Source of the DNA: Mesostigma viride
Lineage: Eukaryota > Streptophyta > Mesostigmatophyceae > Mesostigmatales > Mesostigmataceae
Reading direction: 5' to 3'
DNA length: 62,000 nucleotides
Assembly: GCA_009746045.1 (NCBI GenBank)
Contig: RPFO01000106.1
Location: 2,157,211-2,219,210, forward strand
Part shown: piece after piece, positions 9,574 through 20,271 of the stretch
Layout of the letters: each line of letters starts with the position of its first letter
How positions within the stretch are numbered: position 1 is the first letter of the stretch
The notes under the pieces: model-generated
The model's input: only the letters and a program-made list of their open reading frames with translations
Database searches by the model: none
Told to the model about the DNA's origin: nothing
Position numbers and translations under genes: made by a program

Positions 9574-9748
9574 CGTCTCCGGTTACCATGGCATCGCCAA
9601 CTTACACCTACAGTCATCCGCAAAAGTTCTCCTTTCCGGGGAGTGATGCAAGCCTTTCGGATTTGGTACTAGATAAATCACTCGAGATCTGTGTGTAGGA
9701 GTACTACACACGTGTCTGCACGCGAGACTTGTTCAGTCTCGCACCGTG

Positions 9749-9772
9749 ATAGTCGAGGAGTGGCAGCTATAT
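9749..9772. repeat. 24-bp direct repeat, copy 2
   Basis: A perfect match to 9408-9431. Confidence 0.7.
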
Positions 9773-9982
9773 GTTTGTTTTCCGTGAAAGCATTGTACAT
9801 GGAAAAGCCTGAGTGAAGGTCTTACGTGCACACCCTCTTCCTTCGTATTCCCTGCATTTGTCTCGTCAACTGGTTGTCGCTCTTGGTTCGAGTAGCAGGT
9901 ACTAAGCACTGGTGCGATCCACCTGTGCGATGCCCTCTCGCCTTTTCCCGAAGCTGATGGGCATACGCTCCTCGTCGAAGTC

Positions 9983-10276
9983 ATGCGCAGCATGGGCTTG
10001 GGAGATAGAATTATCAGCCAAGTTTTGCATCTCGTCGCTGAAGCCCCCGTCAATGAGACCGGGGGCGTCGTGGGTGGGCGCACGTCGACCAGTGTGGAAC
10101 CTTATTGCCAATTGCGCAAAACTTGCAACTGTGCGGGAGTCTGCCGTGACTGTGCGGGAGTCTGCCAGGAAAGCTGCTTACCGAACGTCCAAATGGATGA
10201 AATGCGGGCCGATCTCTATACTGATCCTGAAGTAGCCTCGTGGCTTGCCAAAACCCTGGGCGTTTCATTTGCCTGA
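9983..10276 (+). CDS. Unrecognised Cys-rich ORF
   Basis: A 97-codon frame with a Cys cluster (CNCAGVCRDCAGVCQESC) at residues about 48-65. The cluster comes from a short internal duplication, TGTGCGGGAGTCTGCC, at about 10131-10168. The tail is acidic. No family recognised and no flanking gene to help. It may be a host exon or chance. Confidence 0.2.
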   Translation: MRSMGLGDRIISQVLHLVAEAPVNETGGVVGGRTSTSVEPYCQLRKTCNCAGVCRDCAGVCQESCLPNVQMDEMRADLYTDPEVASWLAKTLGVSFA

Positions 10277-10401
10277 AGGGCACCTCATCGGCACTTCAAA
10301 CCGGAGGCCTGCTGCTACGAAACGAGTCAGGTGGCATGACTGCCTTCGTCATTGCGGCAGTTGATCTGTCGCGCCGTGCTTTAATTTTGATCATTCATCT
10401 T

Positions 10402-10815
10402 TCAAGACTCTTTATTGGGTCTTTTTTTACCCCCCCTTTGTACACTGCCCTTTGATTGCCTTGAACAAGGCTCCATTGCCAAAGACACCGTTTTGCGGTG
10501 TTGCCGCCAAGCCTCATGTATTATAGGCGGGTCATTGTAAATTATCTTTTTGAAAGTGCCATGTATACTGGCACCACATACACATTGACGTTTTGGGGAG
10601 ACGTCCACAGGAATCCAGTGCTCTGTGGTCCCCCAACTGTGACGCGAGACTAGTTTATTATTGAAGGGGAGGGTCCTATGGAATCCCCACTTAAGTGACA
10701 TCATGGAATAACATGCAATGCTGACATCGTGCCACCCTGAAACTTGGTGGAGGTCATAATAATACCAATGGAAAATTTTCACCCAGATTGCACGTATATA
10801 CGGCGTCTTTCCTCT
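10402..10815 (-). CDS. Unrecognised ORF, coding-like fragment
   Basis: The open frame starts upstream of the first internal GTG and runs to the stop at 10402. It is rich in Trp, His and Tyr in its first half (KIFHWYYYDLH) and has a CVCG knuckle near the middle. The composition is unlike a random frame and suggests a remnant of a transposase or similar mobile-element protein, but I recognise no family. The last 30 residues are Lys/Gln/Ser-rich and may be read-through. Confidence 0.25.
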   Translation of the reverse strand, partial: RGKTPYIRAIWVKIFHWYYYDLHQVSGWHDVSIACYSMMSLKWGFHRTLPFNNKLVSRHSWGTTEHWIPVDVSPKRQCVCGASIHGTFKKIIYNDPPIIHEAWRQHRKTVSLAMEPCSRQSKGSVQRGGKKRPNKES

Positions 10816-10877
10816 CAGACAACTACCCTAGTCCTTCCACGACGTTGGAGCACCATGCGTCCAGGAATAGATGTCTC

Positions 10878-11396
10878 ACTTAGTAAATTGAATTAAATTG
10901 AATTGAATTGGAACATAACTCCGTTGGGAGTACATGTAGCACATATCCTTGAGAAGGGGCATATGGACACTCTTGGCCAGTTAGGCTCGAAACACACGCC
11001 CTGATCAAGCATGCTGTTTCCGGCCCCACCGTCTAGGTCATCTAGTCGCTCTACACGTAAGCCAGCCATAATTTCAATGCACAAGGATACACATTTCCAT
11101 CACCATTCATCTTCATCATCCTGAACGACTCGAACACGCGGACAAGATAACGGCAGGCTCGAGCTACCATGGTCCGGATTCTCCCGATTTCTGGCCTGCG
11201 CATGCGCTGGTTGTCTCCTTGATATGGCTTTCAATACATTCTCGGCAACTTCTTGCAAGGGTAGGGTGTAAACTATACGCCTGCTCTGGGTGCACAATGT
11301 GTAACTGCACCACTATGTAAATATTCCAGCAGCTGAGGTGCGGACATAGGATCATCATGAGGTTCAGTTCTTGGACGTTTGGGATCATGGCATGCA
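10878..11396 (-). repeat. LINE-type 3' UTR fragment
   Basis: On the minus strand it ends in a TTCAATTCAATTTAATTC tail (10878-10910) preceded by CTCC-CAAC-GGAG and the conserved GGATATGTGCTACATGTA. A second conserved UTR block (near 11215-11310) matches 11475-11560. The middle part does not match. There is no ORF. Confidence 0.6.
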
Positions 11397-11695
11397 TTAA
11401 TTAATTAATTAATTAATTAATTAATTTATTAGGAACATAACTCCGTTGCATGGGAGTATCCGTAGCACATAGCCCTTGAGAAGGGGCAGATGGCCTATAA
11501 TACATTCTAGGCTACTTCCTGCAAGGGTGGGAATGTAAACAACACTTGCTCTAGGTGCACTAGGGCACCTGCACCACCCAGAGTCTCGGGCAACTCCCAG
11601 CTAAGGGGAGCCCGTCATACGTGGGGAAGATCATCATGGCTATGCAAGAGCTAGGGCATGGCTTCTCGACAGAGAGCATCTCTCTTCATAGGCAT
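11397..11695 (-). mobile_element. ORF1-type element (subfamily 2), 3' part, left of a nested insertion
   Basis: The (TTAA)n tail at 11397-11425 and hairpin are followed by a 3' UTR matching 43330-43570. The element is cut by the twin-primed LINE at 11696-14137 and resumes at 14150. Confidence 0.7.
11684..11695. repeat. TSD of twin-primed LINE-A (left copy)
   Basis: CTTCATAGGCAT, repeated exactly at 14138-14149. Confidence 0.85.
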
Positions 11696-11825
11696 TAAAT
11701 TAAATTAAATTAAATTATAACATGCCTCCGTGGGGAGGTCATGTAGCACATATTTCATGATGGATGGGGTGGAGGAAGCCGCGTGATCGAACTATCCTAA
11801 CTCTATCTAGAAAATCCTAACTGCA

Positions 11826-12385
11826 CTACTCATCAAAACGCCTCCTCCGCTTGGGGGGAGGTGGCTTGCCCACAGGGTCGGGCGTGTGTGCCTTGACAAT
11901 CTTCTTCCACCGCGTCTTGTCCTGCATGGCAGTCCAAAGACGGGAGAGAGAGTGGATGCGGTGCTCAAACTGGGCTGGGACCACGAGGTCGTCCAGCAGC
12001 ATCTGAACGTAGTTGGTGACAGGTTTCCCTACCCTTTTGGGAATGTCCTTGGGGCCAGGCCAGGTCAGAATGTGCCGCCCTGGCTGTCCAAGCCGCTGGG
12101 GGCCGGCCAGACCAAGGGTGGTGTCGACCTGGCTGGTGCGTGCAAGGTGTCCTACAAATGCTATCCTACGCTGTCTAATCTCGTCCGAAACACGAGGCAT
12201 GCCATGATACAGAGACTCTGATATGACGGACGCTCGGAAAAACCTACATTAAGGACCTGCCGGAGCATCCTGTAAACTGTGCCGTCGAGCCGAGCTGCCA
12301 GCTTGGGGGGGAGGGTCCACGCCTCGGCGCCATACGTGAGCACCGTGAGGACGAGGACCTTGAAGAGCATGCGCTTGCGGTGCCC
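11826..12385 (-). pseudogene. LINE-A RT thumb to C-terminus (3' segment)
   Basis: Contains the thumb motif LFKVLVLTVLTYGAEAW (about 12310-12365), the LDGTVYRMLRQVLNVGF segment, then RRIAFVGHLAR and the C-terminal Lys/Arg-rich end. A frame change separates the thumb from the C-terminal domain near 12200. The 5' codons of the same protein are in the inverted segment next to it. Confidence 0.8.
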
Positions 12386-14137
12386 GTTAAGGCCGAGCAC
12401 GAGCGGAACTGGTGCCGACGGAAGTACCTGTCGGCACTGGACGCCCGGGCGGACGTCGACGAGCTGGACAATGGTGCCCCCAACGCAGCCATTTTTGCGG
12501 GCTTTGCGGCCCGTGCCCCGTTGCTGGCGGCCCGGCACCTGCCGGTCATGCCCCGCCGCCGCCCCGGCCCGCTCTACCGCCAGGACCCCAAGGTCTTGGC
12601 CGCCCGGCACCGCCTCAAGCGTAACCGGGACCCGCTGCAGAAACCATTGCTCACGGCCGCCCTTGTGGAGGCCTACGAGCACGCTCACGGGACGCGGAGG
12701 CGGCCCAGTGCATCGCGGATGCCAAGGCCTGCCAGGCTCGCAACCAGGGCAAGGACATGTGGTACCACCTCGACCGGCTCGGCGGCCGGCGGCAGCGCAC
12801 CCCGGTGGAGCACACGGGGGACGGCACGGCGCCAGTAAGCCTTGACCGCTGGTTGGCCCACAATGTTTCCTTGACCGGTGGGGCTCGCGCCCCCCCCCCG
12901 CCGCTTCACCCCGAGACGGCCGCCGGCCTCGGGGTCGCCGGACCCCCGCCGCCGCCAGCGCCCCCCTCCTCGGCCGCGGACTACCAAGTCCCCGCCTTGC
13001 AGGAGGGCTGCCTTGCCACTGACGACGTCGTCCCCCCCTTCACTTTGAAGGAATTGGACGGCGCCCTTGCTCGCCTGCGGTACGATGCGGCGGTCGGTGC
13101 CGACCACCTTTCTGCTGAGCTGCTGAAGACCCCTGATCTGGCGGTTAGGGATCTTCTGCTGGCGTTCTGCAACCGTGTCCTGCTCTCTGATGAGCCTCCG
13201 CCTGCGGAGTGGCAGACGGCCATCCGCGTCATGCTGTACAAGAAGGGCTCTGCTGCTGACCCCGGTAACTACCGGGGTGTCTGCCTCCAGAGCGCCGCGC
13301 TGAAGGTCTTCATGCGCATGATGCTGCACAGGCTCCGCGCCGCGCTGGACCCACACCTGGGTGAGTCTCAGATGGGTTTCCGTCGTGGTCGTAACACTGT
13401 CATGGCTGTGTTTGTCGCGCGCCGGTTGATGGAGGAGGTGCGTCGACTTCCCCCTGACAGTTTGCCGCTGGTCTTCATTTTTGTTGACTATATCAAGGCC
13501 TTTGACACGGTTCATCTGGGAGGCTCTTTGGGCCATCCTATAGCTCTGGATCGGGTACCACCTGCGTTTATTGCTGCCATTCGCCGTCTGTATGAGGGTT
13601 CACAGGCAGTAGTGCGGACTGCGGAGGGCACCACTCCACCATTCCCCCTTCACCACGGGGTGTGGCAAGGTTGTGTCCTGTCCCCATACCTGTTCATTAT
13701 TGTCGTGGATCACGTCATGCGCCGGGCACGTGCGCGCTTTACTGCTCTTAAGGGGTTCGAGCCAGGCTTGGACATCCTTAACGTGAAAGAGCACGGCGGG
13801 GTTAGACCTGGTTACCGCCTTGCCGACCTGCATGATTTATGCGGATGATACCACCCTCATCGAGCGCCCCGAGCACATTCAGACCTGGCTGGACTGCCTG
13901 GGCCTGGAGGCGCGGGCGGTGGGGCTAGAGATTAGTGTCAAAACTGAGGCGATGGTGATAGGCGCATCCAGTAAACCACCGCTGCCGCGCCTGCTCGACG
14001 GGACGGAGGTCCCGTTCCGCGACCGCTTCAAGCTGCTGGGGAGCTGGCTTCCTGACACCGCCGACGATGTGGACACCCGCATCGGCCTTGCCTGGGCCAA
14101 GCTCCGTTCGCTCACACCCTACTGGCGCTCGAAGGGC
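12386..14137 (+). pseudogene. LINE-A linker and RT palm (inverted 5' segment)
   Basis: Begins in the endonuclease-RT linker (Arg/Ala/Pro-rich), then RT: LYKKGSAADPGNYRG near 13228, palm FVDYIKAFDT near 13480, WQGCVLSPYLF near 13665, and catalytic YADD near 13846. Two single-base frame breaks occur near 12690 and 13832. RT elongates cDNA at the nicked target; this copy is broken and inverted relative to its own 3' end. No endonuclease domain is present. Confidence 0.85.
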
Positions 14138-14149
14138 CTTCATAGGCAT
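14138..14149. repeat. TSD of twin-primed LINE-A (right copy)
   Basis: CTTCATAGGCAT, identical to 11684-11695. Confidence 0.85.
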
Positions 14150-14420
14150 AGCATGGCTAAATTCTTAATGCAACATCCATGGGGGTTCCATTATAGGCAT
14201 GGCTTGGCTAAATTCTTAAATGCATCATCCGTTGCCATTATGGGCGCACATGCGCTGGGGCCGCGTGGTAGGCTAAGCCTTACTAATCTACACTCTGCTA
14301 TATTCCCTAGACTGGGGGTGCCTGCCAAGGCTTGTGGTCGACGTGGATGACATCCCCCCTCCAGTATACTGGTTTCCCCCCTGCGCTTTGCCGTATCTAG
14401 AGGTAGGTCGGCCATAGCTC
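14150..14420 (-). mobile_element. ORF1-type element (subfamily 2), continuation right of the nested insertion
   Basis: Continues the 3' UTR from 11695 (AGCATGGCTAAATTCTTAATG and related units) into the end of an ORF1: on the minus strand at about 14310-14420, codons for YWRGDVIHVDHKPWQ are followed by a stop. This matches the fragment at 53955-54075. It is 5'-truncated near 14420. Confidence 0.7.
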
Positions 14421-14439
14421 GCGTGGCATGCATGGCTAA

Positions 14440-15076
14440 CGTAATGACTGACTGGCAGGGCTGCGTGCTATCGCCCTACCTGTTCATTATTGTGATTGAA
14501 TACGTAATGATTCAGGTGCGCAAGCGATTCGCCCGCATCGTGGCCGGTAGGGAACCAGGGGTGCAGGTTGGCAACCGTTTCTGGCATGGCGGGGCGGAAA
14601 CGGAGATTCGGCTGGCGGACATCATCTATGCAGACGACACCACCCTCTCCGAGGACACTGAGCACGTGCAGATGTGGCTTGACTGCCTGGCAATCGAGGC
14701 CTGCGCAGTGGGGCTTGAGGTCAGCAAGAAGACAGAGCATCTGGCGATCAGGCTCACTCAGCCACCGCCCGCCCTCTGTCTCCTTGACGGCTCTCGAGTC
14801 CTGTCTCGGGACCGCGTCAAGCTGCTGGGCAGCCTCCTCCCCAACTGCGAGGCTGATGTGGACCAGCGGATCTCCCTCGCCTGGCACGCTTTACGCCAAT
14901 ACCGGGCCCTGTGGTGCAAGCCCCTGGGCAAGATAGAGAAACAGGACCTGTTTAAGGTCCTCGTCCTTCCTGTTCTTACATACGGGATCCGATCGAGACG
15001 TGGACCCTCACCGCCGACCTGGCCCGAAAGTTGGACGGCGCGGTCACCAACATGCTGCGATCCGGCCACGAGGTAG
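14440..15076 (+). pseudogene. Second LINE-A-like RT fragment
   Basis: Starts abruptly at the WQGCVLSPYLF motif, has the catalytic YADD near 14629 and a thumb (DLFKVLVLPVLTYG) near 14945, then loses its frame. It aligns along its length with the RT at 13665-14137 plus 12365-12300 but is diverged, so it is another subfamily. It shows the thumb order uninterrupted, which supports the inversion call for the neighbouring element. The fingers and palm Asp motif are missing. Confidence 0.8.
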
Positions 15077-15199
15077 CCATGGCTGTCGGAGCTCATAACT
15101 TTCACGTTTGAGCACCGAATTTAGCCGTGAATATCACAATCGCTTCGTCTTTCTAAGACGCACATGCTGATATAATTTTCCGACGCTATTACGCAATAT
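15077..15199. other. Possible 5' UTR of the following ORF1 element
   Basis: About 120 bases between the RT fragment and the ORF1 start. No motif recognised beyond short AT-rich stretches. Confidence 0.3.
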
Positions 15200-16465
15200 A
15201 TGGCAAACAAACGCGCCTCGACGCAACGCAGCCTGGCGGCTGCGCTCGGCAATGAAAATACGTATGCAGCTCAGGCTGCAGCTTCGCCATCAGGTCCGGC
15301 AGGCAGCGGTGACACTAGTCGTGCACTGGTGGTCGTCCAGCAACCTCCCGGGCTTAACGCCTCGCCATCTGCATCGCCTGACCCCAAGCGCACCCGCTCA
15401 GCCGACAAAACAGGAGGGTCTTCACGCCCCTCAGAACCGAGCTTTCGGCCCCGGCCTTTCAAGGTCGAAGATTACGACTGCATGGCCGGCCAACCCGTCT
15501 CCGACCGATGCTCTGCGATGCATCTTCTTCGGGGACTACGCTTCGCTTTACGACCTGTGCCTCCATCTCCATGCACGACAACAATCGCCTCATCCTCCCG
15601 GACGGCCGCCTCTGGCGACACCTCACCCTGCTGCCCGGGTGCACCCGCCCCGAACTCCAGCATGCCATCCTCAACTCCCTCCTCCAGCGCTCCGACGGCG
15701 AGATCTGGGCTCCATCCATCTCCGCCCCCACACTTCGTTCCATCCTCGCGGAAGCCTTTCAGCAGCACGTGACCCCCCTTGCTGCCGACGTAGCAGCCAT
15801 CGGTGGCACGCTGGCTACTGAACTTCCTCACATTTCCAACGCCGCCGCCTCCACCTCCACTGCCATTTCCGCCTCCACTGCCGACATCACCGCCCAGCTC
15901 CTCGACCTCGACCAACGCCTTCAAGCCACCGCCCGACCGCCCTTGAGTGCTTGCATGACACCGCCGGCCTCACCGCCCAGGCGGTGAAAGACATCGCCGC
16001 GCCCAGCCGGCGCCTGCTGGCCCGGCCGGCGATGCTCCCTCCACCTGGGCGGACTTGCTTAAGCAACACACCACCCCCACCACCTCCACCATCACGGCAC
16101 AACTCAAGCAACAAGCCCTCGACCTTCGCGAGGCGGCCGAGCTCGACAAGCGCAGCCACAATGTCATCGTCAAGCACTTCGAGACCAGCCGGCAGGTGAG
16201 ACCTCCACGAGCCTCCTTGAGGCATTTAAGCGCGCCATTCTTGCCCCCATGCAACTCATTGGTGAGCTGGACATGTCGGCTGTCCGCCTCCCCCGCGCGC
16301 GGGGGAAGGCTGGCCCGGCACCCGTGCTCCTCACCTTTAAGTACATGGCGGACAAGCTGGCGTTCCTTAAATGCCGCAAGAATTAGCTCTCGGAGACTCG
16401 CTTCACGCTGGATGACGACTTGACCCTGGCCCAGCAACATCGGCGACGCGAGCACAACACCTTGA
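15200..16465 (+). pseudogene. LINE ORF1p-like protein (subfamily 2), broken
   Basis: Begins with an ATG and an N-terminus like that of the intact ORF1 at 43802-45166 (QQPPGL, then SPSASPDPKR against SPSASPEPKK). It continues as Ala/Ser/Thr-rich heptad-like sequence (15720-15950) and ends in RRM-like remnants (LDDDLTLAQQHRRRE near 16405-16450). At least three frame changes occur (near 15520, 15990 and 16200). The C-terminal end, 3' UTR and tail are missing; the match stops near 16465. Confidence 0.65.
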
Positions 16466-17480
16466 AATGGCCTTTTTTTTACATAAATTATGGCCCATGG
16501 CAATTTTATAGTCAGATTGACCTAGGATTGGATCCCACAACTCCCCGGGATGTGTCTGGCTAGTGGTGGAGTAGTTGAGTCAAAATGTTAAGTTTACATG
16601 GTACTCCCTGCTTAAGTTAACTCCAGATCCAAGGCCAAAACTGGCCACCTAAACCACTTGCACTTGCATAGAAACAATAGTTGATCTCAGATTATGCTGT
16701 AACTTTGCAGTGGTGATGAATAATAGTTGTTCTGACCTTGTACAAAGTTCTACGCCATTTGGAGCCCTAGTTGGTGACAAATGCTAGCAAAATTTTGCTA
16801 GCATTTGTCATTAATGGCCATTTTAAATCAATATTTAACCCAAATAATGTCAGAATGCCACCAAAACTTATTGCCATCATGCCAGCACCTGAAGCAAGGT
16901 CTCAACAAGTCATGAGCAGAAATTCAGATCATGCAGAGCCCATCAAAATGGTGACATTTGCCAGCAATTGTCACCATTTTTTGCTTTTTTACTCACAATT
17001 TTAACAACATTACCGGCCCACCAAAACATTCTCCAAGCTGGGGCGCATCATTTAAATCTTTGCAGGCAACTCAAGAATGACTAGTACAAACAGTGTGCAA
17101 AAACTTGGTGCATGTGAATGCCTGAGTGGTGACCATTGCTAGCAGAATCCATCATGTAAGGTAGGCATTGCCAGTATGCCACAAAGCTGTGATGTGCAGT
17201 GCAAGTCCATATGTATACCCCATGACACCGTGCCTCTAAACTACTTGGCACATTGCAAAATGGGAAGGAAAGGTGAATAATACATGCCACATCACTAACA
17301 CAGCCATTTGAATGCTACCAACACGCACCATGCATGATATACACTGCGTGTACAGTAATACATGTCGAGAATATGCCGAGCGAGCATATCAAGGTGCAGT
17401 GACCCTAACGCTGGCACATGTCACCTGGCATCCACGTATGCTCACATGATATGGCATTGGCATATCCCATTTCTCCATCT
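16466..17480. other. AT-rich unique-looking DNA
   Basis: No credible gene. It contains a perfect 36-bp palindrome at 16775-16810 and several copies of GACAAATGCTAGC / GACATTTGCCAGC-like words. Confidence 0.5.
16775..16810. repeat. Perfect 36-bp palindrome
   Basis: Two 18-base arms, TGACAAATGCTAGCAAAA and its reverse complement, with no spacer. Confidence 0.9.
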
Positions 17481-17866
17481 CTTGCACTTTGTGCGCACCA
17501 AGCCACCCATGCAGTCGCCCACCCATGCAGCCACCTGGCCACCCACCCACACAACTGCTCACACACTCGCGCGCCCGTGCACCCAGACAGACACCTGTCC
17601 TCCCACCCAGTGACCCACCCACCAAGCCAGCCGCGCACATGCTTACCCAACTTATACAACCATGCGTGCACCTAGGCACCCAACCACCTACCAACCCACT
17701 TGGACATCCACCCACCCACCAAGGCACCTGCGCAACCCACACACCAACTAGGTAATAAGCAGGCATTCCCCCATCCAATGAGCCAACCACCCAACCACCC
17801 AACCACATAGACACCCAGCCAGCTGGCCCCATATGCACCCGTCCGGCCACCCACAGTTGACCCACC
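17480..17866. repeat. CCACC/CCACCCA-rich low-complexity tract, part 1
   Basis: A degenerate pyrimidine-rich tract of CACCC words. The same composition resumes at 29498-30135 and in degraded form at 39043-39270, so these were one locus before Gypsy-1 and the hAT element inserted. Confidence 0.75.
17862..17866. repeat. TSD of Gypsy-1 (left copy)
   Basis: CCACC here and at 29498-29502, the 5 bp expected of Ty3/gypsy integrases. The region is CCACC-rich, so chance matching is easier than usual. Confidence 0.7.
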
Positions 17867-18451
17867 TGTTACGTCCCTGCCCAGACACACCTAGCCCGAG
17901 CTACGTAGCGAAAGACCCTTCTCGCCGGAATTAGGAATAATTCAAGATAGCCTAAAGTAGGTTGCGCTTCACGACGTGAGTCGTGAGATATCTGGCATCA
18001 CGGCTTGATGCCAAGCTAATTAGTACACACTTATATTGGCTAGCAATACCAATTACAAATGGATAATTGCCCCGGGCTCAATGTGTAGGCGTATTCGCAC
18101 TTATCATTCATTAAACCAAGAGGACGAGACTCTCGTCCTCGGACCAATTTAACCTAGGTTGGGTGCGGCGCAGATACACACCAATTTCCCTAGAACAATC
18201 CGAGTCACTCATTCCACGTAGGATCCGGGCCGACATCGACCCTCAACTATAGGATCCACGCCTAGAACAACTGACAGACTCAGAACCGGCGCGGCGCCAC
18301 AGCACCGGCCCCTAGAAGGACAACCTAGGACCAAAATAACTAGTCCAATTCACACAATAGCCAAGGTCCGTAAAACCCAAGTCCAATAGACTAAACGGCC
18401 TTAGTAATTTATTCCATTGTTACGTCCGGCCAAAAGGGCAGGGACGTAACA
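17867..18451 (-). repeat. Gypsy-1 3' LTR
   Basis: 585 bp, TG...CA ends, almost identical to 28913-29497 (one clear substitution seen is CCAATAGAC against CTAATAGAC). Confidence 0.95.
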
Positions 18452-18463
18452 CTCCTCCCCCCC
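18452..18463 (-). promoter_or_regulatory. Gypsy-1 polypurine tract
   Basis: On the minus strand GGGGGGGAGGAG directly abuts the 3' LTR. This is the expected primer site for plus-strand DNA synthesis. Gypsy-2 has a similar tract in the same place. Confidence 0.8.
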
Positions 18464-18672
18464 ATGGGGGTCGGTAGTCCCTACCGTACAAGGTAAATTT
18501 GGAAAAACAACGCTACTATAAGAGTACTATGTCCCAACCTCGGTTCACCCACAGGTTAGTAATGCCAGTTCCTCTAGAAGTTGATACACAGGCCCAACTC
18601 TGACGTAGTAGTAAGACTCCAATGGTGACTGGATCAATCCGCTATCCGTCACGAAAAACTATTCTAACCACT

Positions 18673-20271
18673 TTAGCGTCCGCCGCTAGTGGCACGTCGC
18701 TGCACCAGGACTTCAGTGAGGGCCCTACGCCCCGCGTGGGTCATCTGTGAAATCATCATCCCAGGGTGCGAACACAGGTCAATCTCAAAAGCCACCTGGT
18801 AGGGGGACACCTTCTGCCGACCCAGCCGGGACAGCTCCAGCCACGACCCTCGGGGCCACAGAGACAGGAACCCAGCGAGGTACTGGGGATGGGTGAACAT
18901 GAGCGTCAACGCCGACCGATCCACCACCCCACACCGGTGCTCGCGAACAAAGGCCACCCCCATCAGGAAAACCTCCATACGCACGTGATCATCGTTGATC
19001 GACACCGACCGGGCCCCTACAATATCGGGCGCCACCAGATTAAGAAAGGCACTCCCCTCCGCTGGAGCCACCTTGGGAGGCGTCACCACGTGCTTCACCC
19101 CATCGACCTGATAGCGCCAATCCCACCAGTCCTCGGACCCGAATCGCACAACATGCCCCACCGCGGCGGGGAAACGAGGGTCGTCGGGTTGCGGCAGGGG
19201 CAGAGGAACCTGGGGCAGAAAGGTGATCTCTACCTGTTCCCAGTAAGCCCCGCGATCCACAGCGAACCAAGGACCCGCGCGAAACACCAGGGGAGCAGGT
19301 AAGTGCGTACCCGGGGGAACCTGAAAAGCCGGAGGCCCCTCGAATGTCACACAAAGCTTCTCCGTGCGCGGTCCTGGCCCACCATGTCGCACCACTCTGC
19401 CCGGTACCGGCCGTATGAAGTCTCCCAATGACCACTCCTCGTGAGATGACCCAGGAGCTCTGGAGGCCGCATCATAGCCCACTGAAGTGGCAGCAGAATG
19501 ATCACCTTGACGACCGTGCTGGACCATCAGACGCTGTATCAGGTCCTGTCCGGATTGTACCGCAGCTACGAGCGCTTCCAAGCGCATCACGGGCTCCGCT
19601 GGTACCAGAATGTCCGTACCGCTGGGGCCCTCCGCAGCCCGAGGTCGCGTCTCTGCCATGGTGGGTAGGCGCGGATCCTCCGCGGAAGGGTGCGAGTGTC
19701 GACCCGACGAAGTGGGACGGAGGTGTCCCTCCGCCGGACGTGGCATGGATGAGCCGGCTGGTGCAGGCCGGGGACGTGGATCCAGGGAGACCAAGAAGGT
19801 AGGCTCCGGTGGTTCCAAGGAGACAAGGAAGGTAGGCTCCTCCTGACCCGCATCCGTCGGAGGATCTAAGGGGGCCACAACCGGGGGCTCGCCCCCGGCC
19901 GGCTGTTCTGTCCTAACCGGAGCAGCTCCCGTCGTGTCCGACCGCGGTCGCCGAGCCTCTCGCTCCAGTTCCACCGCCGACCCCCACGTGCGCTCCCAGT
20001 GCCGATCCGCCGGGCGACGAGGTGGTGGTGACGCTCGGCGAGCAGGGCGTACCTCCGTTCCCGAGTCCGAACGGGAACGCGAGCGCGATGACGGTGAGGG
20101 CGAGCGCCGACGTGCAGGCCGGTCTGGAGCACGCCGAGAGTCTGGTTGACTGCCTCCGCCCCAACCCGTGGACCGCGGGCGAGACCCTCGCCCAGAGGGG
20201 CGCCCCCAGCCCATTGCCGGCGGTGGCGCCTCGAAACGCGTCACAGGACGATGTCCTGCGCCGCCCTCCAA
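18673..20271 (-). CDS. Gypsy-1 accessory ORF B, unrecognised conserved protein
   Basis: A 532-codon ORF downstream of pol, overlapping accessory ORF A by 31 bases. Residues 1-130 are Arg/Ser/Pro-rich with an RS-type run (SRSRSRS). Residues 130-260 are Pro/Glu-rich with two short repeats (PTFLVSLEPPE, PTFLVSLDP). Residues 300-520 form a globular domain that aligns with the 3' ORF of Gypsy-2 (about 51600-52170): FGS, then WRY, then LT(H/Q)..Y..GFL.L.P.G.W, then a terminal YQ..ID. I see no signal peptide, furin-type site or transmembrane helix, so it does not look like an envelope. Function unknown. Confidence 0.8.
   Translation of the reverse strand: MEGGAGHRPVTRFEAPPPAMGWGRPSGRGSRPRSTGWGGGSQPDSRRAPDRPARRRSPSPSSRSRSRSDSGTEVRPARRASPPPRRPADRHWERTWGSAVELEREARRPRSDTTGAAPVRTEQPAGGEPPVVAPLDPPTDAGQEEPTFLVSLEPPEPTFLVSLDPRPRPAPAGSSMPRPAEGHLRPTSSGRHSHPSAEDPRLPTMAETRPRAAEGPSGTDILVPAEPVMRLEALVAAVQSGQDLIQRLMVQHGRQGDHSAATSVGYDAASRAPGSSHEEWSLGDFIRPVPGRVVRHGGPGPRTEKLCVTFEGPPAFQVPPGTHLPAPLVFRAGPWFAVDRGAYWEQVEITFLPQVPLPLPQPDDPRFPAAVGHVVRFGSEDWWDWRYQVDGVKHVVTPPKVAPAEGSAFLNLVAPDIVGARSVSINDDHVRMEVFLMGVAFVREHRCGVVDRSALTLMFTHPQYLAGFLSLWPRGSWLELSRLGRQKVSPYQVAFEIDLCSHPGMMISQMTHAGRRALTEVLVQRRATSGGR

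Larger units (their letters stand above)
11696..14137 (-). mobile_element. LINE-A copy with a twin-priming inversion
   Basis: The 3' segment (11696-about 12385) lies on the minus strand with its TTAAATTTAA-type tail at 11696. The 5' segment (about 12386-14137) lies on the plus strand, head to head with it. The plus segment ends in the RT thumb exactly where the minus segment begins, and both lie inside one 12-bp TSD (CTTCATAGGCAT). This is the product expected of twin priming during target-primed reverse transcription. Confidence 0.85.

Noticed and set aside
17362-17890. Long Pro/His/Thr ORFs on plus and Trp/Gly/Val ORFs on minus
   Set aside because: Translations of a CCACC-type low-complexity tract in several frames at once; no domain or start context.
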